Source of the DNA: Alicyclobacillaceae bacterium I2511
GTDB taxonomy: Bacteria; Bacillota; Bacilli; Alicyclobacillales; Alicyclobacillaceae
Length of the DNA: 64,000 bases
Direction of reading: 5' to 3'
Assembly (NCBI GenBank): GCA_003584005.1
Contig: QXHL01000006.1
Location: 40,511 to 104,510 of the forward strand
Shown here: piece after piece, positions 54,786 through 63,178 of the stretch
How positions within the stretch are numbered: the stretch's first letter is position 1
Layout: every line of letters starts with the position of its first letter
Program-made: the position numbers and the translations under genes
The notes under the pieces: generated by a model
The model's database searches: none
What the model was told of the DNA's origin: nothing
Seen by the model: only the letters and a program-made list of their open reading frames with translations

Positions 54786-55530
54786 CTACATTCCCCTCTC
54801 TCCGATTCCTCTGCAGTCCGCCACTCAGGTCAGATTCATCTGTAGAATTAAGCTCCAACTTTTTCAACAACTCCAGCCCATCGTGATTCCAAATGAGCAT
54901 AATGTGTTTTGTCATTGCCGCTTGTGCCATTTTCACGTCCCTTTGCTTGAAAACCGTAATCAAATCCTCGTGCTGCTTAAGGACCCCTTGCCTGTTGTCC
55001 GAAAAATAGCTGGGATGTGTTAAAGTAATAAATCTTTGCACATGTCCATCCAATGCACCCCAAATTCTTAAGTAAATATCAATTTCGGCCCACTGAATCA
55101 GTTGACGATGAAATTGAACGTCTAATTGGGACTGTAAGACATAGGCGGTGTCGCCCTCTACCCTACGCATTTGATCCACAATTTTTTCTAACTGAATATA
55201 GTGTTTTTCGGTCATAGTTGGAATTATCAATTTCAAAACATTTCCTTCAATTTGAGCCCGTAATAAAAATGCGTGATAAATTTCATCAAGAATTAAATCT
55301 GTTACATAGGCCCCCTTATATTGCACCGTTCGCACGAGTCCCTCTTCTTCAAGTCCACGTAAGGCCTCTCGCACAGGAACCTGGCTTGTTCCAAACTGTT
55401 TGGCAATTTCCGTCTCAATAATTCTCTGCCCAGGTTTTAAACGACCATTCACAATCCATTTTCGGAGTCTTAACTTCACTTCATCCTTTAAGGAATTCAT
55501 GGAAATCGGCAGCTCATCTCTGGCTTTCAC
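54772..55530 (-). CDS. GntR-family (FCD/FadR-type) transcriptional regulator
   Basis: A 252-residue regulator. The N-terminal winged helix (LRKWIVNGRLKPGQRIIETEIAKQFGTSQVPVREALRGLEEEGLV) is followed by the all-helical FCD effector domain (YHAFLLRAQIEGNVLKLIIPTM, QLDVQFHRQLIQWAE, HEDLITVFKQRDVKMAQAAMTKHI) with Asp/His metal positions. FCD regulators typically respond to sugar acids or other carboxylic acids. It is the first gene of the dehydratase operon and probably controls it, which suggests autoregulation. Confidence 0.9.
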   Translation of the reverse strand: MKARDELPISMNSLKDEVKLRLRKWIVNGRLKPGQRIIETEIAKQFGTSQVPVREALRGLEEEGLVRTVQYKGAYVTDLILDEIYHAFLLRAQIEGNVLKLIIPTMTEKHYIQLEKIVDQMRRVEGDTAYVLQSQLDVQFHRQLIQWAEIDIYLRIWGALDGHVQRFITLTHPSYFSDNRQGVLKQHEDLITVFKQRDVKMAQAAMTKHIMLIWNHDGLELLKKLELNSTDESDLSGGLQRNRREGNVGAQQ

Positions 55531-55626
55531 TGGCCTGCTCCATTCATCTCAAGTTATTCACTTATCGATAGTCCACTTCAATACCAAAGCATAATCTATT
55601 ATATATAATTTTGTGATACAGTTAAC

Positions 55627-55692
55627 CCTATAATGTACCGTTGCCCCTATAGTCCGTTGCCGTTATAGTCGTATCCTCTATAGTCCGATTTC
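55627..55692. repeat. Four imperfect 15-19 bp tandem units
   Basis: Units at 55627-55645, 55646-55661, 55662-55676 and 55677-55692 share a YTATARTSYN...CC pattern (CTATAATGTACCG, CTATAGTCCG, TTATAGTCGT, CTATAGTCCG). They span the gap upstream of the GntR gene and the very 3' end of the zinc dehydrogenase gene. An operator array or simple decay of a duplication are both possible. Confidence 0.6.
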
Positions 55693-56724
55693 CCCTGGCT
55701 TCATTAAAATTTTAAGCACGTCTGTTTCCCCCACGCTAAGTAACCGAAACGCTTCTTCCCCATGGGACAAGGGCCAGCGCCTGGATATTAAAGGTTTAGC
55801 ATTGACCCGTTTGTCCGCAAGAAATTGAATTGCAGTTCGAAAGTCCTCATCCACAATATGACTTAGAGAACCCACAATTTCTCGTTCATAATTAAGGATA
55901 TCCAGTGTGTTGAACTGCGTTAATGCAGTCGGAACCCCAATAAGCACCAGTCTCCCTTGTACTTTTAATGCGTTCAGTGCAGCCACTTGAGCAGCCGGTT
56001 TTCCCGAACAGTCGATGGCACGGTCAAACGTGGGCACACTTGGCAAATCTTCTGGTGGGATAACTTCTGTCGCACCCAAAGTTCTCGCCAAATCAGCCCG
56101 AAAGGGAGACGGTTCCACTACGGTTACCGTCGAAACCCCCATGACTCGTGCAGCCTGAAGCACGAGTAACCCAATCGTGCCCGCACCCATGACCAACAAC
56201 TGATCTCCAGGTCTGATAGCGGCTCTGCGCAGTCCTCGAACGGCAACCGCAAGCGGTTCTGACAACGCAGCTTCATCTAAGGGCAAAGCATTCGGAATTT
56301 GTATAAAGGTATCCGCTTTAGCTGTCACCCTCTCCGCCAACCCACCGTTTGCCGAAAGGCCTAGGGCTGCCATATTCGAACACAGGTTATACAAGTGATT
56401 TCGACAGGCCTCGCATTTCCCACAATAGATTAGCGTATCTGCCGCGACGGCATCCCCTACCCTAAATTGGCTCACTTCGTCCCCAATATCCGTTACAATG
56501 CCAGAAAACTCATGACCAAGAATGAGGGGTGCCTGTGCGTGTGTAAGTGGATGCGGCTTCTCTACAGGAATATAAATAGGACCAGCTAGATATTCTTCTA
56601 AATCTGTGCCACAAATTCCGGCATAGGCGACCCGTACACGAACTTCATTGTGCCCAGGCGCAGGGGCATCTGGGACTTCCTCATAGCGAATATCTCCCCT
56701 TGAATGCCAAACGATTGCCTTCAT
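55678..56724 (-). CDS. Zinc-dependent medium-chain sugar/polyol dehydrogenase
   Basis: A 348-residue MDR-superfamily dehydrogenase. Catalytic-zinc ligands are in GICGTDLEEY and GHEFSGIV, the structural-zinc cysteines in CGKCEACRNHLYNLC, and the NAD Rossmann loop in VMGAGTIGLLVLQAARVMG. It is closest to butanediol/sorbitol/threonine dehydrogenases. The ATG has no obvious strong site but matches the family start. In context, it could oxidise a sugar or alditol that the importer brings in. Confidence 0.9.
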   Translation of the reverse strand: MKAIVWHSRGDIRYEEVPDAPAPGHNEVRVRVAYAGICGTDLEEYLAGPIYIPVEKPHPLTHAQAPLILGHEFSGIVTDIGDEVSQFRVGDAVAADTLIYCGKCEACRNHLYNLCSNMAALGLSANGGLAERVTAKADTFIQIPNALPLDEAALSEPLAVAVRGLRRAAIRPGDQLLVMGAGTIGLLVLQAARVMGVSTVTVVEPSPFRADLARTLGATEVIPPEDLPSVPTFDRAIDCSGKPAAQVAALNALKVQGRLVLIGVPTALTQFNTLDILNYEREIVGSLSHIVDEDFRTAIQFLADKRVNAKPLISRRWPLSHGEEAFRLLSVGETDVLKILMKPGEIGL

Positions 56725-56768
56725 GGACGTTCACCCCCCAAATTTGCACAAAATGTTATAGCCAGATT

Positions 56769-57755
56769 TCATAGTCGATTGCGCACATGCAAGTCTCTTC
56801 CATAAATCGAAATCATAGTCAAGACAATCAATCCATAAAAAATTTCTTGACGGGATGAACCCACGTTAAATCCAATAAGAATTGTGGAAATTTCCGTCAA
56901 TGTCAAGACACCCGCAATAGTTCCTAAGTAGTTGCCCACACCGCCCAATAAGCTCGTTCCACCAATTGCGACAGCTCCTACTGAAATGAACAAGTAGGGA
57001 TTCCCAATGTCGAAAAACCCGCTCCCAGAAAAGCCTGATAATAATACCCCTGTCACCGCAGCAAGGACTGCAGAAGCAACATAGGAATACATCCAAACCG
57101 TCAAACGACTGACCAGTGTAAACTCAGCCGCCTGAGGATTGGCACCTACTGCGTAAATTTGTCGCCCCCATTTCGTATTGCGCAGCGCCCATATAGTGAA
57201 TACCGCAAACACCAGCCAAACCAAAATGACTGGCGGAAAATGAAACCCAAACGCGTGACTGTTCAAAGCAGCCATGGAAACCAAAAACTGTGGGGCACTC
57301 CCTGAAGGAACCCCCTTTGTTAAAACATACATCGCCCCATCCACCAGATACCCTGTACCTAAGGTAATCACGAGAGGATGTATTTTTAGTGATGCAGAAA
57401 GAAACCCGTTTAGACCCCCAACGATTCCAGCAATTATAATCACCAGCAACAATGCAATGACGAATGGAATATGGAATTGATTCAAATAAGGGATTAAAAT
57501 ATCTCCCATTGTGATGATGTAAGGAATCGACATATCGATTCCGCCCAAAAGTATGACAAGGTTTTGCCCAATTGCAGCAATCCCGGTAAAAGAAGCCAGC
57601 ACCAACATAGACAGCAAACTAGAGGGATGAGAAAAGCCCGGAATCATTACACTCCCCACAATGAATAGAACCATCATCAATGCATAAGCAGTCCAGATGC
57701 TCAAGTTCTGATTTATTTTCACCATGACCCTGTTTTTGTTCACCGTTGCTTCCAT
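56769..57755 (-). CDS. Sugar ABC transporter permease, second of two
   Basis: A 328-residue RbsC-family permease with about 9 to 10 membrane segments. Signatures are GQNLVILLGGIDMSIPYIITMG, ITLGTGYLVDGAMYVLTKG and VGAVAIGGTSLLGGVGNYLGT. Its ATG shares one base with the preceding TGA (TGATG); a GTG one codon upstream is also possible. With the preceding permease it probably forms a heterodimer, as in YtfT/YjfF of enteric bacteria. Confidence 0.9.
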   Translation of the reverse strand: MEATVNKNRVMVKINQNLSIWTAYALMMVLFIVGSVMIPGFSHPSSLLSMLVLASFTGIAAIGQNLVILLGGIDMSIPYIITMGDILIPYLNQFHIPFVIALLLVIIIAGIVGGLNGFLSASLKIHPLVITLGTGYLVDGAMYVLTKGVPSGSAPQFLVSMAALNSHAFGFHFPPVILVWLVFAVFTIWALRNTKWGRQIYAVGANPQAAEFTLVSRLTVWMYSYVASAVLAAVTGVLLSGFSGSGFFDIGNPYLFISVGAVAIGGTSLLGGVGNYLGTIAGVLTLTEISTILIGFNVGSSRQEIFYGLIVLTMISIYGRDLHVRNRL

Positions 57756-58771
57756 CACCGTCCCCTTCTCCTTCCCGGCCGCGCAATCAGAGCATTTGCA
57801 ACCACCGCTGCCACAAGAATTAACCCATAGGCCACATCCTGCCAGAATACTCCTACGTGGGACACGGTTATCACATTATTAATCAGAAAAATATCAAATG
57901 CTCCCACTAAAGACCCCATGGCGCCTCCGCGTCCCCCAAGCAAGCTGGTCCCGCCAAGAGCTACGGAAGCAATTGCAGTCAGGGTAAACGAGGTCCCAAT
58001 GTTGCCATCTCCAGAAGCAATTTCGGCGGTCAACATGAGCCCAGCCAAGGACACGAACAATCCTGTGAGCATATACGTCCCTAATCGAACCCACACCAAA
58101 GGCACTCCACTAACGTAACTCGCCCGTTCATCTCCCCCTATTGCGTAGATATTCCGTAAAAAACGAGTACGAGATAAGGCAAACCATAGGATGAGGGCGA
58201 CTGCAATGATCACAGCACTAATCGGAAGGGGGCCTATGTTCCCCGTCCAGTTTGCCAACCAGGATGGAATAGTTCCCCCCGGCTGGGATAATAAGTGGGT
58301 CGCCAACCCCATGTAAATTGTATAGGTGGCAAAGGTAACGACAATGGGGGGAATCCGGAGGACACTGATAAACACGCCGTTCAATACACCGGATCCTACC
58401 CCTAACAGCATTGCCATCCCGATGATGATTACAGGGGAAGTTAGCCCCTGTTGGACCAACAAAATAATTGTTACATTGATTACACTCATCAGGGGACCAA
58501 TAGAAATATCCAAAGAACCATTTCCTAAAATAATCGCTGGAGTTTCTCCAATTGCCGCAATCACCAAGGGGGCCGCAGAAGCAATGACTCCACTTAAAAC
58601 CGAGATGGTCCATAGGTTTGTCTCTAAAGCCGTGTTCAAAAGTAGCAAAATCATCAAAATGACAAGAGCCACCGACATATAAGGAAGCCTTGTCATCCAA
58701 AACTCCCTTTTCCGAAGGACTACATCCTGCTCCACCACTTCACTTGTATTTGTGGACGGGGACTGGGTCAT
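57755..58771 (-). CDS. Sugar ABC transporter permease, first of two
   Basis: A 338-residue RbsC-family permease. It carries ETPAIILGNGSLDISIGPLMSV, FATYTIYMGLATHLLSQPG and ASVALGGTSLLGGRGGAMGSL. The ATG overlaps the ATPase stop by 4 bases. Its cytoplasmic N-terminus is longer than its partner's. Confidence 0.9.
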   Translation of the reverse strand: MTQSPSTNTSEVVEQDVVLRKREFWMTRLPYMSVALVILMILLLLNTALETNLWTISVLSGVIASAAPLVIAAIGETPAIILGNGSLDISIGPLMSVINVTIILLVQQGLTSPVIIIGMAMLLGVGSGVLNGVFISVLRIPPIVVTFATYTIYMGLATHLLSQPGGTIPSWLANWTGNIGPLPISAVIIAVALILWFALSRTRFLRNIYAIGGDERASYVSGVPLVWVRLGTYMLTGLFVSLAGLMLTAEIASGDGNIGTSFTLTAIASVALGGTSLLGGRGGAMGSLVGAFDIFLINNVITVSHVGVFWQDVAYGLILVAAVVANALIARPGRRRGR

Positions 58772-60267
58772 ATGGCTTCACCAAACATCGCCGCGATGAT
58801 CCGATCCCGTTGAATCCCTTCACCTTGTAATTCCGAAAAGATCCCCCCATCTCGAAACACAACCACGCGATCACACAACTCTACTAATTCTTCCAGGTCT
58901 GTGGATAGCAACACGATTGTCATGTTATTTCCAACTAATTCGTGAAAGAGCCTATAAAGATCTCTCTTTGTTGGAATGTCCACACCCCGAGTGGGATCAT
59001 TTAACAACAAAACCCGTGGATTCGTGTAGATCCATCTTGCAAGAACCACCTTCTGTTGATTCCCTCCACTCAGTGATCCTACAAGTTGACTGTCATTTTC
59101 ATATATAATGGACAGCTTATCTTTAAATAATTTTAATGCTTGAGTCACTTTTCTTTGTTTCACGATTCTCGAATAAGTAGGCATTGCAAAGTTATCTTTG
59201 ATGGATAGTTTTAGGAAAAGTCCCTCTGTTTTTCGGTCCCGTGGAACATAGGAAATTTCTTGACGATAGGCCTGTTTCAAACTATGAATCGAAACCTCAT
59301 TTCTCTGTCTGTCTATTGCGGCTACCTCCCCTCGAAGACTGGAAGCCCGTAAGCCCGCAAGCGCCCTCAGAAAAATTTCTTGCCCATGCCCTTCAAGCCC
59401 TGCCAACCCCACAATTTCACCCTCATACGCTTGAAAATCAATGGGACGAGAGTTCGCGTTAAATTTCAACTTCGTAGTCCGCAAAACTATGGAGGCGTTC
59501 TCCTTTCCTTTCCAACTATCTTTCATGACTTCACCAGACATGCTGGCTCGATTTTCTCCAGACATCTGCCGTAGTATTTCAGAAACTGAAGTTTCTTTGG
59601 GGTTCAGTGTCTGAATGGACACCCCATTGCGGATAACTGTCAATCGATCCGCCAACCCTTGAATTTCGTCAATCCGGTGAGAAATGTAAATGACAGATTG
59701 ACCTCGAGACCTGCGTTCCCTTAAATGCTCGAAAAGCCTATCTCGGTCTGAGACATCCAAGGCCGATGTAGCCTCGTCCAGGATGACAATATTGGGATTG
59801 AGCATCAGGGCTCTGACAATAACTACAATTTGTTGTTTAGATAAGGGTAACTCTTCCAATGAGGTGTTGAGATCAATTGGATCTGCGGAGAGGGTCAAAA
59901 GTAATTGATGCGCTTTATCCCGAAATTCAACCCCTGGGGGGCCAGAGAAAAAGCCCCCACGGCCCAGAAAAATGTTTTCCAAAACAGACAGCGCAGGCAC
60001 AACCAAAATTTCTTGAGGAATGCTTACCACTCCCAACTTTCTCGCTGCAACAATCGATTGGAAATGGACGGGTCTTTCCTGAACAATCAACTGTCCACCA
60101 TCCGGAGAAAAAATGCCACTTAGAATTTTTACCAGGGTGGATTTTCCGGACCCGTTCTCTCCAATAATGGCGTGAATTTCCCCTTCTGCACATGCAAAAG
60201 AGCAATCTGACAACGCCTTGGTTTCGCCAAACGCCTTTCTCAAATTTTTTACCTCTAGCGCCTTCAT
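58768..60267 (-). CDS. Sugar ABC transporter ATP-binding protein, two-domain
   Basis: A 499-residue RbsA/YtfR-type ATPase. First domain: GENGSGKSTLVKIL (Walker A), VILDEATSAL (Walker B). Second domain: VGLAGLEGHGQEIF in place of Walker A, LSGGNQQKVVLA (signature), VLLLNDPTRGVDIPTK. AGAGG precedes the ATG. The change of E to N in the second Walker B (LLLNDPTRG) makes the second site non-canonical. Confidence 0.92.
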   Translation of the reverse strand: MKALEVKNLRKAFGETKALSDCSFACAEGEIHAIIGENGSGKSTLVKILSGIFSPDGGQLIVQERPVHFQSIVAARKLGVVSIPQEILVVPALSVLENIFLGRGGFFSGPPGVEFRDKAHQLLLTLSADPIDLNTSLEELPLSKQQIVVIVRALMLNPNIVILDEATSALDVSDRDRLFEHLRERRSRGQSVIYISHRIDEIQGLADRLTVIRNGVSIQTLNPKETSVSEILRQMSGENRASMSGEVMKDSWKGKENASIVLRTTKLKFNANSRPIDFQAYEGEIVGLAGLEGHGQEIFLRALAGLRASSLRGEVAAIDRQRNEVSIHSLKQAYRQEISYVPRDRKTEGLFLKLSIKDNFAMPTYSRIVKQRKVTQALKLFKDKLSIIYENDSQLVGSLSGGNQQKVVLARWIYTNPRVLLLNDPTRGVDIPTKRDLYRLFHELVGNNMTIVLLSTDLEELVELCDRVVVFRDGGIFSELQGEGIQRDRIIAAMFGEAI

Positions 60268-60297
60268 GATTGACCTCTTTCCATGAGAGTCTAAAAA

Positions 60298-61515
60298 TCA
60301 AAGAGTAGGTTTCCCATTGGAAAAGTACTGTGATAATGTGGCTGCAGGAACGTATTGATAAGGCTTCGGATCCACCCATGACGTGGGGCTTGCACCGGGA
60401 GTATAGTAACTGGCCAGCGTAGAATTATTATAGGTGGGTGGATTGTTGAAAAGCGCATTGACCAAGGGGTGTTGTCCCTCCAGAATACGGATTCCCACGC
60501 GTAAAGCAATCGCAGACCCACCGGGCGGGTCCATGGTTCCTACCGTCTTATACCCACTGGACAGGTGGTCATGCCAAAACTGTAAAAAGTTATTCATTCC
60601 CGTTGCCGTAATGGGAACCAGTGGACGTCCGGCCTGCTGAAGGGCTTGTACAATCCCCATGGACATCCCCCCTTGCCCCCAGACGCCTGCGATGGGTTCT
60701 GGATGCGTCGCTAAGACATTCAGCATTGCTGTCTTGGCCCCTGTTTCTGTCCACTGTCCGGAAACATTCGCCACAATATGAATTCCTGGATATTTGTTGA
60801 ACACAGGGAGAGCCGCATTCTCACGAATCGTACTCCCAGCTGCCCCCGGGATGCCTTCCACCATCACAATGTTTCCCTTACCGTTCAGGAGTTGTGCAAG
60901 CCCCTGGGCCATACTTGCGCCAAACGCACCTTGATTCACATCGCGATTTTCCGCATAAGGACTACTCACAATATTATTAAACCCTACCACAACAATTCCG
61001 GCTTGGTACGCCTTTTCAATGACCGGATTCAATCCTGTTTCCGAAGCTGCATTGATTAAAATGAGGTTTACATGTTCCGCAATCAGGTCTTCAATTTGCG
61101 AAATCTGCGTGGTCACACTGTCGTTTGCGTTGTCGACAATCAGCTTAGAGACAATCCCCTTCGCTTGGTACTGGTTAAATAGGTTTTGCAGATCGGCCAA
61201 ACTTTGTGCCCGCCAAGTATTTCCCATATTTGAATTAGAAAATCCGACAACGTATGGACCTTTCACGGCTTTGAAGTTCGCATAGGCCGACTGTGTAATA
61301 GGAATTGGACTATTTGCATAGGCTGCGGCAAACTGTGCTGGTGGTGTGGCTGTGGGAAACGTCCCCGATGTTGAGGTTGTATTGGTTGTATTCTGTGCGG
61401 AGTTTGAGGACTGGCTTGTTGGAGCTGCCGTCCCGCAACCAGCGAGTACGCTAAGTGCCCCAAGCGTGATAACGCTTCCAATTGCTGCATGACGATACTT
61501 TTTATTTACAGCCAT
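60298..61515 (-). CDS. Sugar ABC transporter substrate-binding lipoprotein
   Basis: A 405-residue Peripla_BP_4-type binding protein. The signal peptide ends in LAGC with the lipidated Cys at residue 27, followed by a long Ser/Thr/Asn linker. Fold blocks include VVGFSNSNMGNTWRAQSLADL, AGIVVVGFNNIVSSPYAENRDVNQGAFG and GVWGQGGMSMGIVQAL. It is longer than the arabinose-side protein, and the two are only family-level relatives. First gene of this importer; the ligand is unknown, with a xylose or pentonate role inferred from xylAB and the dehydratases. Confidence 0.88.
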   Translation of the reverse strand: MAVNKKYRHAAIGSVITLGALSVLAGCGTAAPTSQSSNSAQNTTNTTSTSGTFPTATPPAQFAAAYANSPIPITQSAYANFKAVKGPYVVGFSNSNMGNTWRAQSLADLQNLFNQYQAKGIVSKLIVDNANDSVTTQISQIEDLIAEHVNLILINAASETGLNPVIEKAYQAGIVVVGFNNIVSSPYAENRDVNQGAFGASMAQGLAQLLNGKGNIVMVEGIPGAAGSTIRENAALPVFNKYPGIHIVANVSGQWTETGAKTAMLNVLATHPEPIAGVWGQGGMSMGIVQALQQAGRPLVPITATGMNNFLQFWHDHLSSGYKTVGTMDPPGGSAIALRVGIRILEGQHPLVNALFNNPPTYNNSTLASYYTPGASPTSWVDPKPYQYVPAATLSQYFSNGKPTL

Positions 61516-61993
61516 TGTCTTTTTACACCCCTTTTTTATTTTTTCTCCGTTCGAATCCCCCGTCTAGACGCCTTAAGCAGATATTGCTTTTTAGACCCAT
61601 TTGCAAAATGTCCCCTCGGTTTGTGACAAGATTCTCTAACAAACCGTCTAGTACTATCACATCCTATCTAAATAGACTCTAGGAACAGCGTAACTGTCTT
61701 ACATGTCTGAAAATAATATAAATAGACTGTTCAAAGTCAATCCAACACAGCCTACTAAAATAACTGTGTTTGGATATGAAAACGTTATACGAAATCGTTA
61801 TGCTTGTCAAGATGTTACAAACATTTAATCAGAACCCCTTATTGATTTAGAATCTAGCGTCCCAATTTCTGTTTTATATATAAAATATTTTATATAGGCG
61901 GAGTTTATCATAGTTGAAGTGGCAGTTCAATGGAATTTTCATAAATTTTTAATTATACGAATTCTCTAATACAATCCATCATAAGCGTCCAGC
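61516..61993. promoter_or_regulatory. Regulatory gap between the ABC importer and xylA
   Basis: A 478-base AT-rich gap without a gene. It must hold the importer promoter (minus strand). Visible elements are TAAATAGACT twice (61669-61678, 61719-61728; 50 bases apart), a cre-like site (61777-61790), TTATACG at 61785-61791 and 61953-61959, and the dyad TTTTATATATAAAA near 61871-61884. No clear terminator for xylA was seen. Confidence 0.5.
61777..61790. promoter_or_regulatory. cre-like catabolite control site
   Basis: TGAAAACGTTATAC matches the first 12 positions of TGWAARCGYTWNCW; the last two differ. It lies 262 bases upstream of the binding-protein start, in the sugar-importer regulatory gap. 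Confidence 0.5.
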
Positions 61994-63151
61994 TCATCGC
62001 ACACCCATCAAAACCTCCACCGTCAGTTGATCTAACTGTTCATAACCGTGACCACGAGCCCCTTCAGCCACCCGGTCAAAGGCCAAATTTCGTAGGGTTT
62101 TCAGGGAATCGTGACTGAACTCCAAAGTTCCCTCCCCTTGCTCTGCGTGAATCGTCCTAAGCAGGCCTTGAATCTCCGCATCCGCATTAAAGCGCCGCAC
62201 CTTGTCCTGCAAAATTAAGTAGGTACGCATACAGCCCCGGGCAAACGCCTGTACCCCAGCGCCATCCTCCGTCCGATAGGCGTGGGCGTCAAAGTGGCGC
62301 ATACCGGTGTAGTGGGCGTCCTCTAGCAGTTTCACCAGGAAAAATGCTGCCTTCAGGTTCTCCGAGCCAAATCGCAGATCTTGGTCAAAACGACTGAATT
62401 TTTGGTCATTCAGGTCAATGTGAAACAACTTTCCGGCGTACAGGGCCTGGGCCACCTGATGGTACATGTTCAACCCGGACATTTGCTCATGGGCCACCTC
62501 TGGATTCACCCCCACCATTTCCGGATGGGCCAGGGTTTCAATAAACGCCAACATGGCCCCGGTGGTGGGCAAATACAAGTCCCCCCGCGGTTCGTTGGGC
62601 TTCGCCTCAAGCGCCACTTTTATGTCGTACCCCTGATTCCGTACGTACTCACAGAGATAGTTGACGCCCTCGGCGTAGTGTTGCAGGGCCTGTCGTGGAT
62701 CTTTACTGGCGTCCACTTCGGTACCTTCCCGACCGCCCCAGAGGACAAACACCTCGGCCCCCAGCTCAGCACCCAAATCGATGGCGGTCATCGCTTTATT
62801 CACCGCATACTGGCGTACTTGCCTGCGATTGGATGTGAATGCCCCATCCCGAAACACAGGGTCTGTAAACAAATTCACGGTCACCATGGGAACCTTCATC
62901 TTATAATCGGCCAGTGCCTGTTTAAATTCGGCAACAATCCGATCCCGTTCTTGTAAGCTGGCCTCAATGGGGACCAAGTCATTGTCGTGAAAATTCACTC
63001 CGTAAGCACCCAGTTCGGACAACGTGCGGACAATCTCCACAGGTGGAAAAACATCCCGCACCTCCACGCCAAATGGGTCCCGCCCGCGGTTTTGTAAGGT
63101 CCACAAGCCAAAGGTGAAGTGATCTTTAGGTTTCGGTTGGTATGTCGACAT
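61994..63151 (-). CDS. xylA: Xylose isomerase
   Basis: A 385-residue group I (short, Actinobacteria/Thermus-type) xylose isomerase, converting D-xylose to D-xylulose. Typical segments are [28 protein letters not shown] (catalytic His), [42 protein letters not shown] and [12 protein letters not shown] with the metal-binding Glu, Asp and His residues. The ATG at 63149-63151 follows AGGAG. Group II enzymes of Bacillus are about 440 residues, so this type is notable in a Firmicute context. Confidence 0.95.
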   Translation of the reverse strand: MSTYQPKPKDHFTFGLWTLQNRGRDPFGVEVRDVFPPVEIVRTLSELGAYGVNFHDNDLVPIEASLQERDRIVAEFKQALADYKMKVPMVTVNLFTDPVFRDGAFTSNRRQVRQYAVNKAMTAIDLGAELGAEVFVLWGGREGTEVDASKDPRQALQHYAEGVNYLCEYVRNQGYDIKVALEAKPNEPRGDLYLPTTGAMLAFIETLAHPEMVGVNPEVAHEQMSGLNMYHQVAQALYAGKLFHIDLNDQKFSRFDQDLRFGSENLKAAFFLVKLLEDAHYTGMRHFDAHAYRTEDGAGVQAFARGCMRTYLILQDKVRRFNADAEIQGLLRTIHAEQGEGTLEFSHDSLKTLRNLAFDRVAEGARGHGYEQLDQLTVEVLMGVR

Positions 63152-63178
63152 CAAAATTCTCCTCTCACTTTGCATGGA

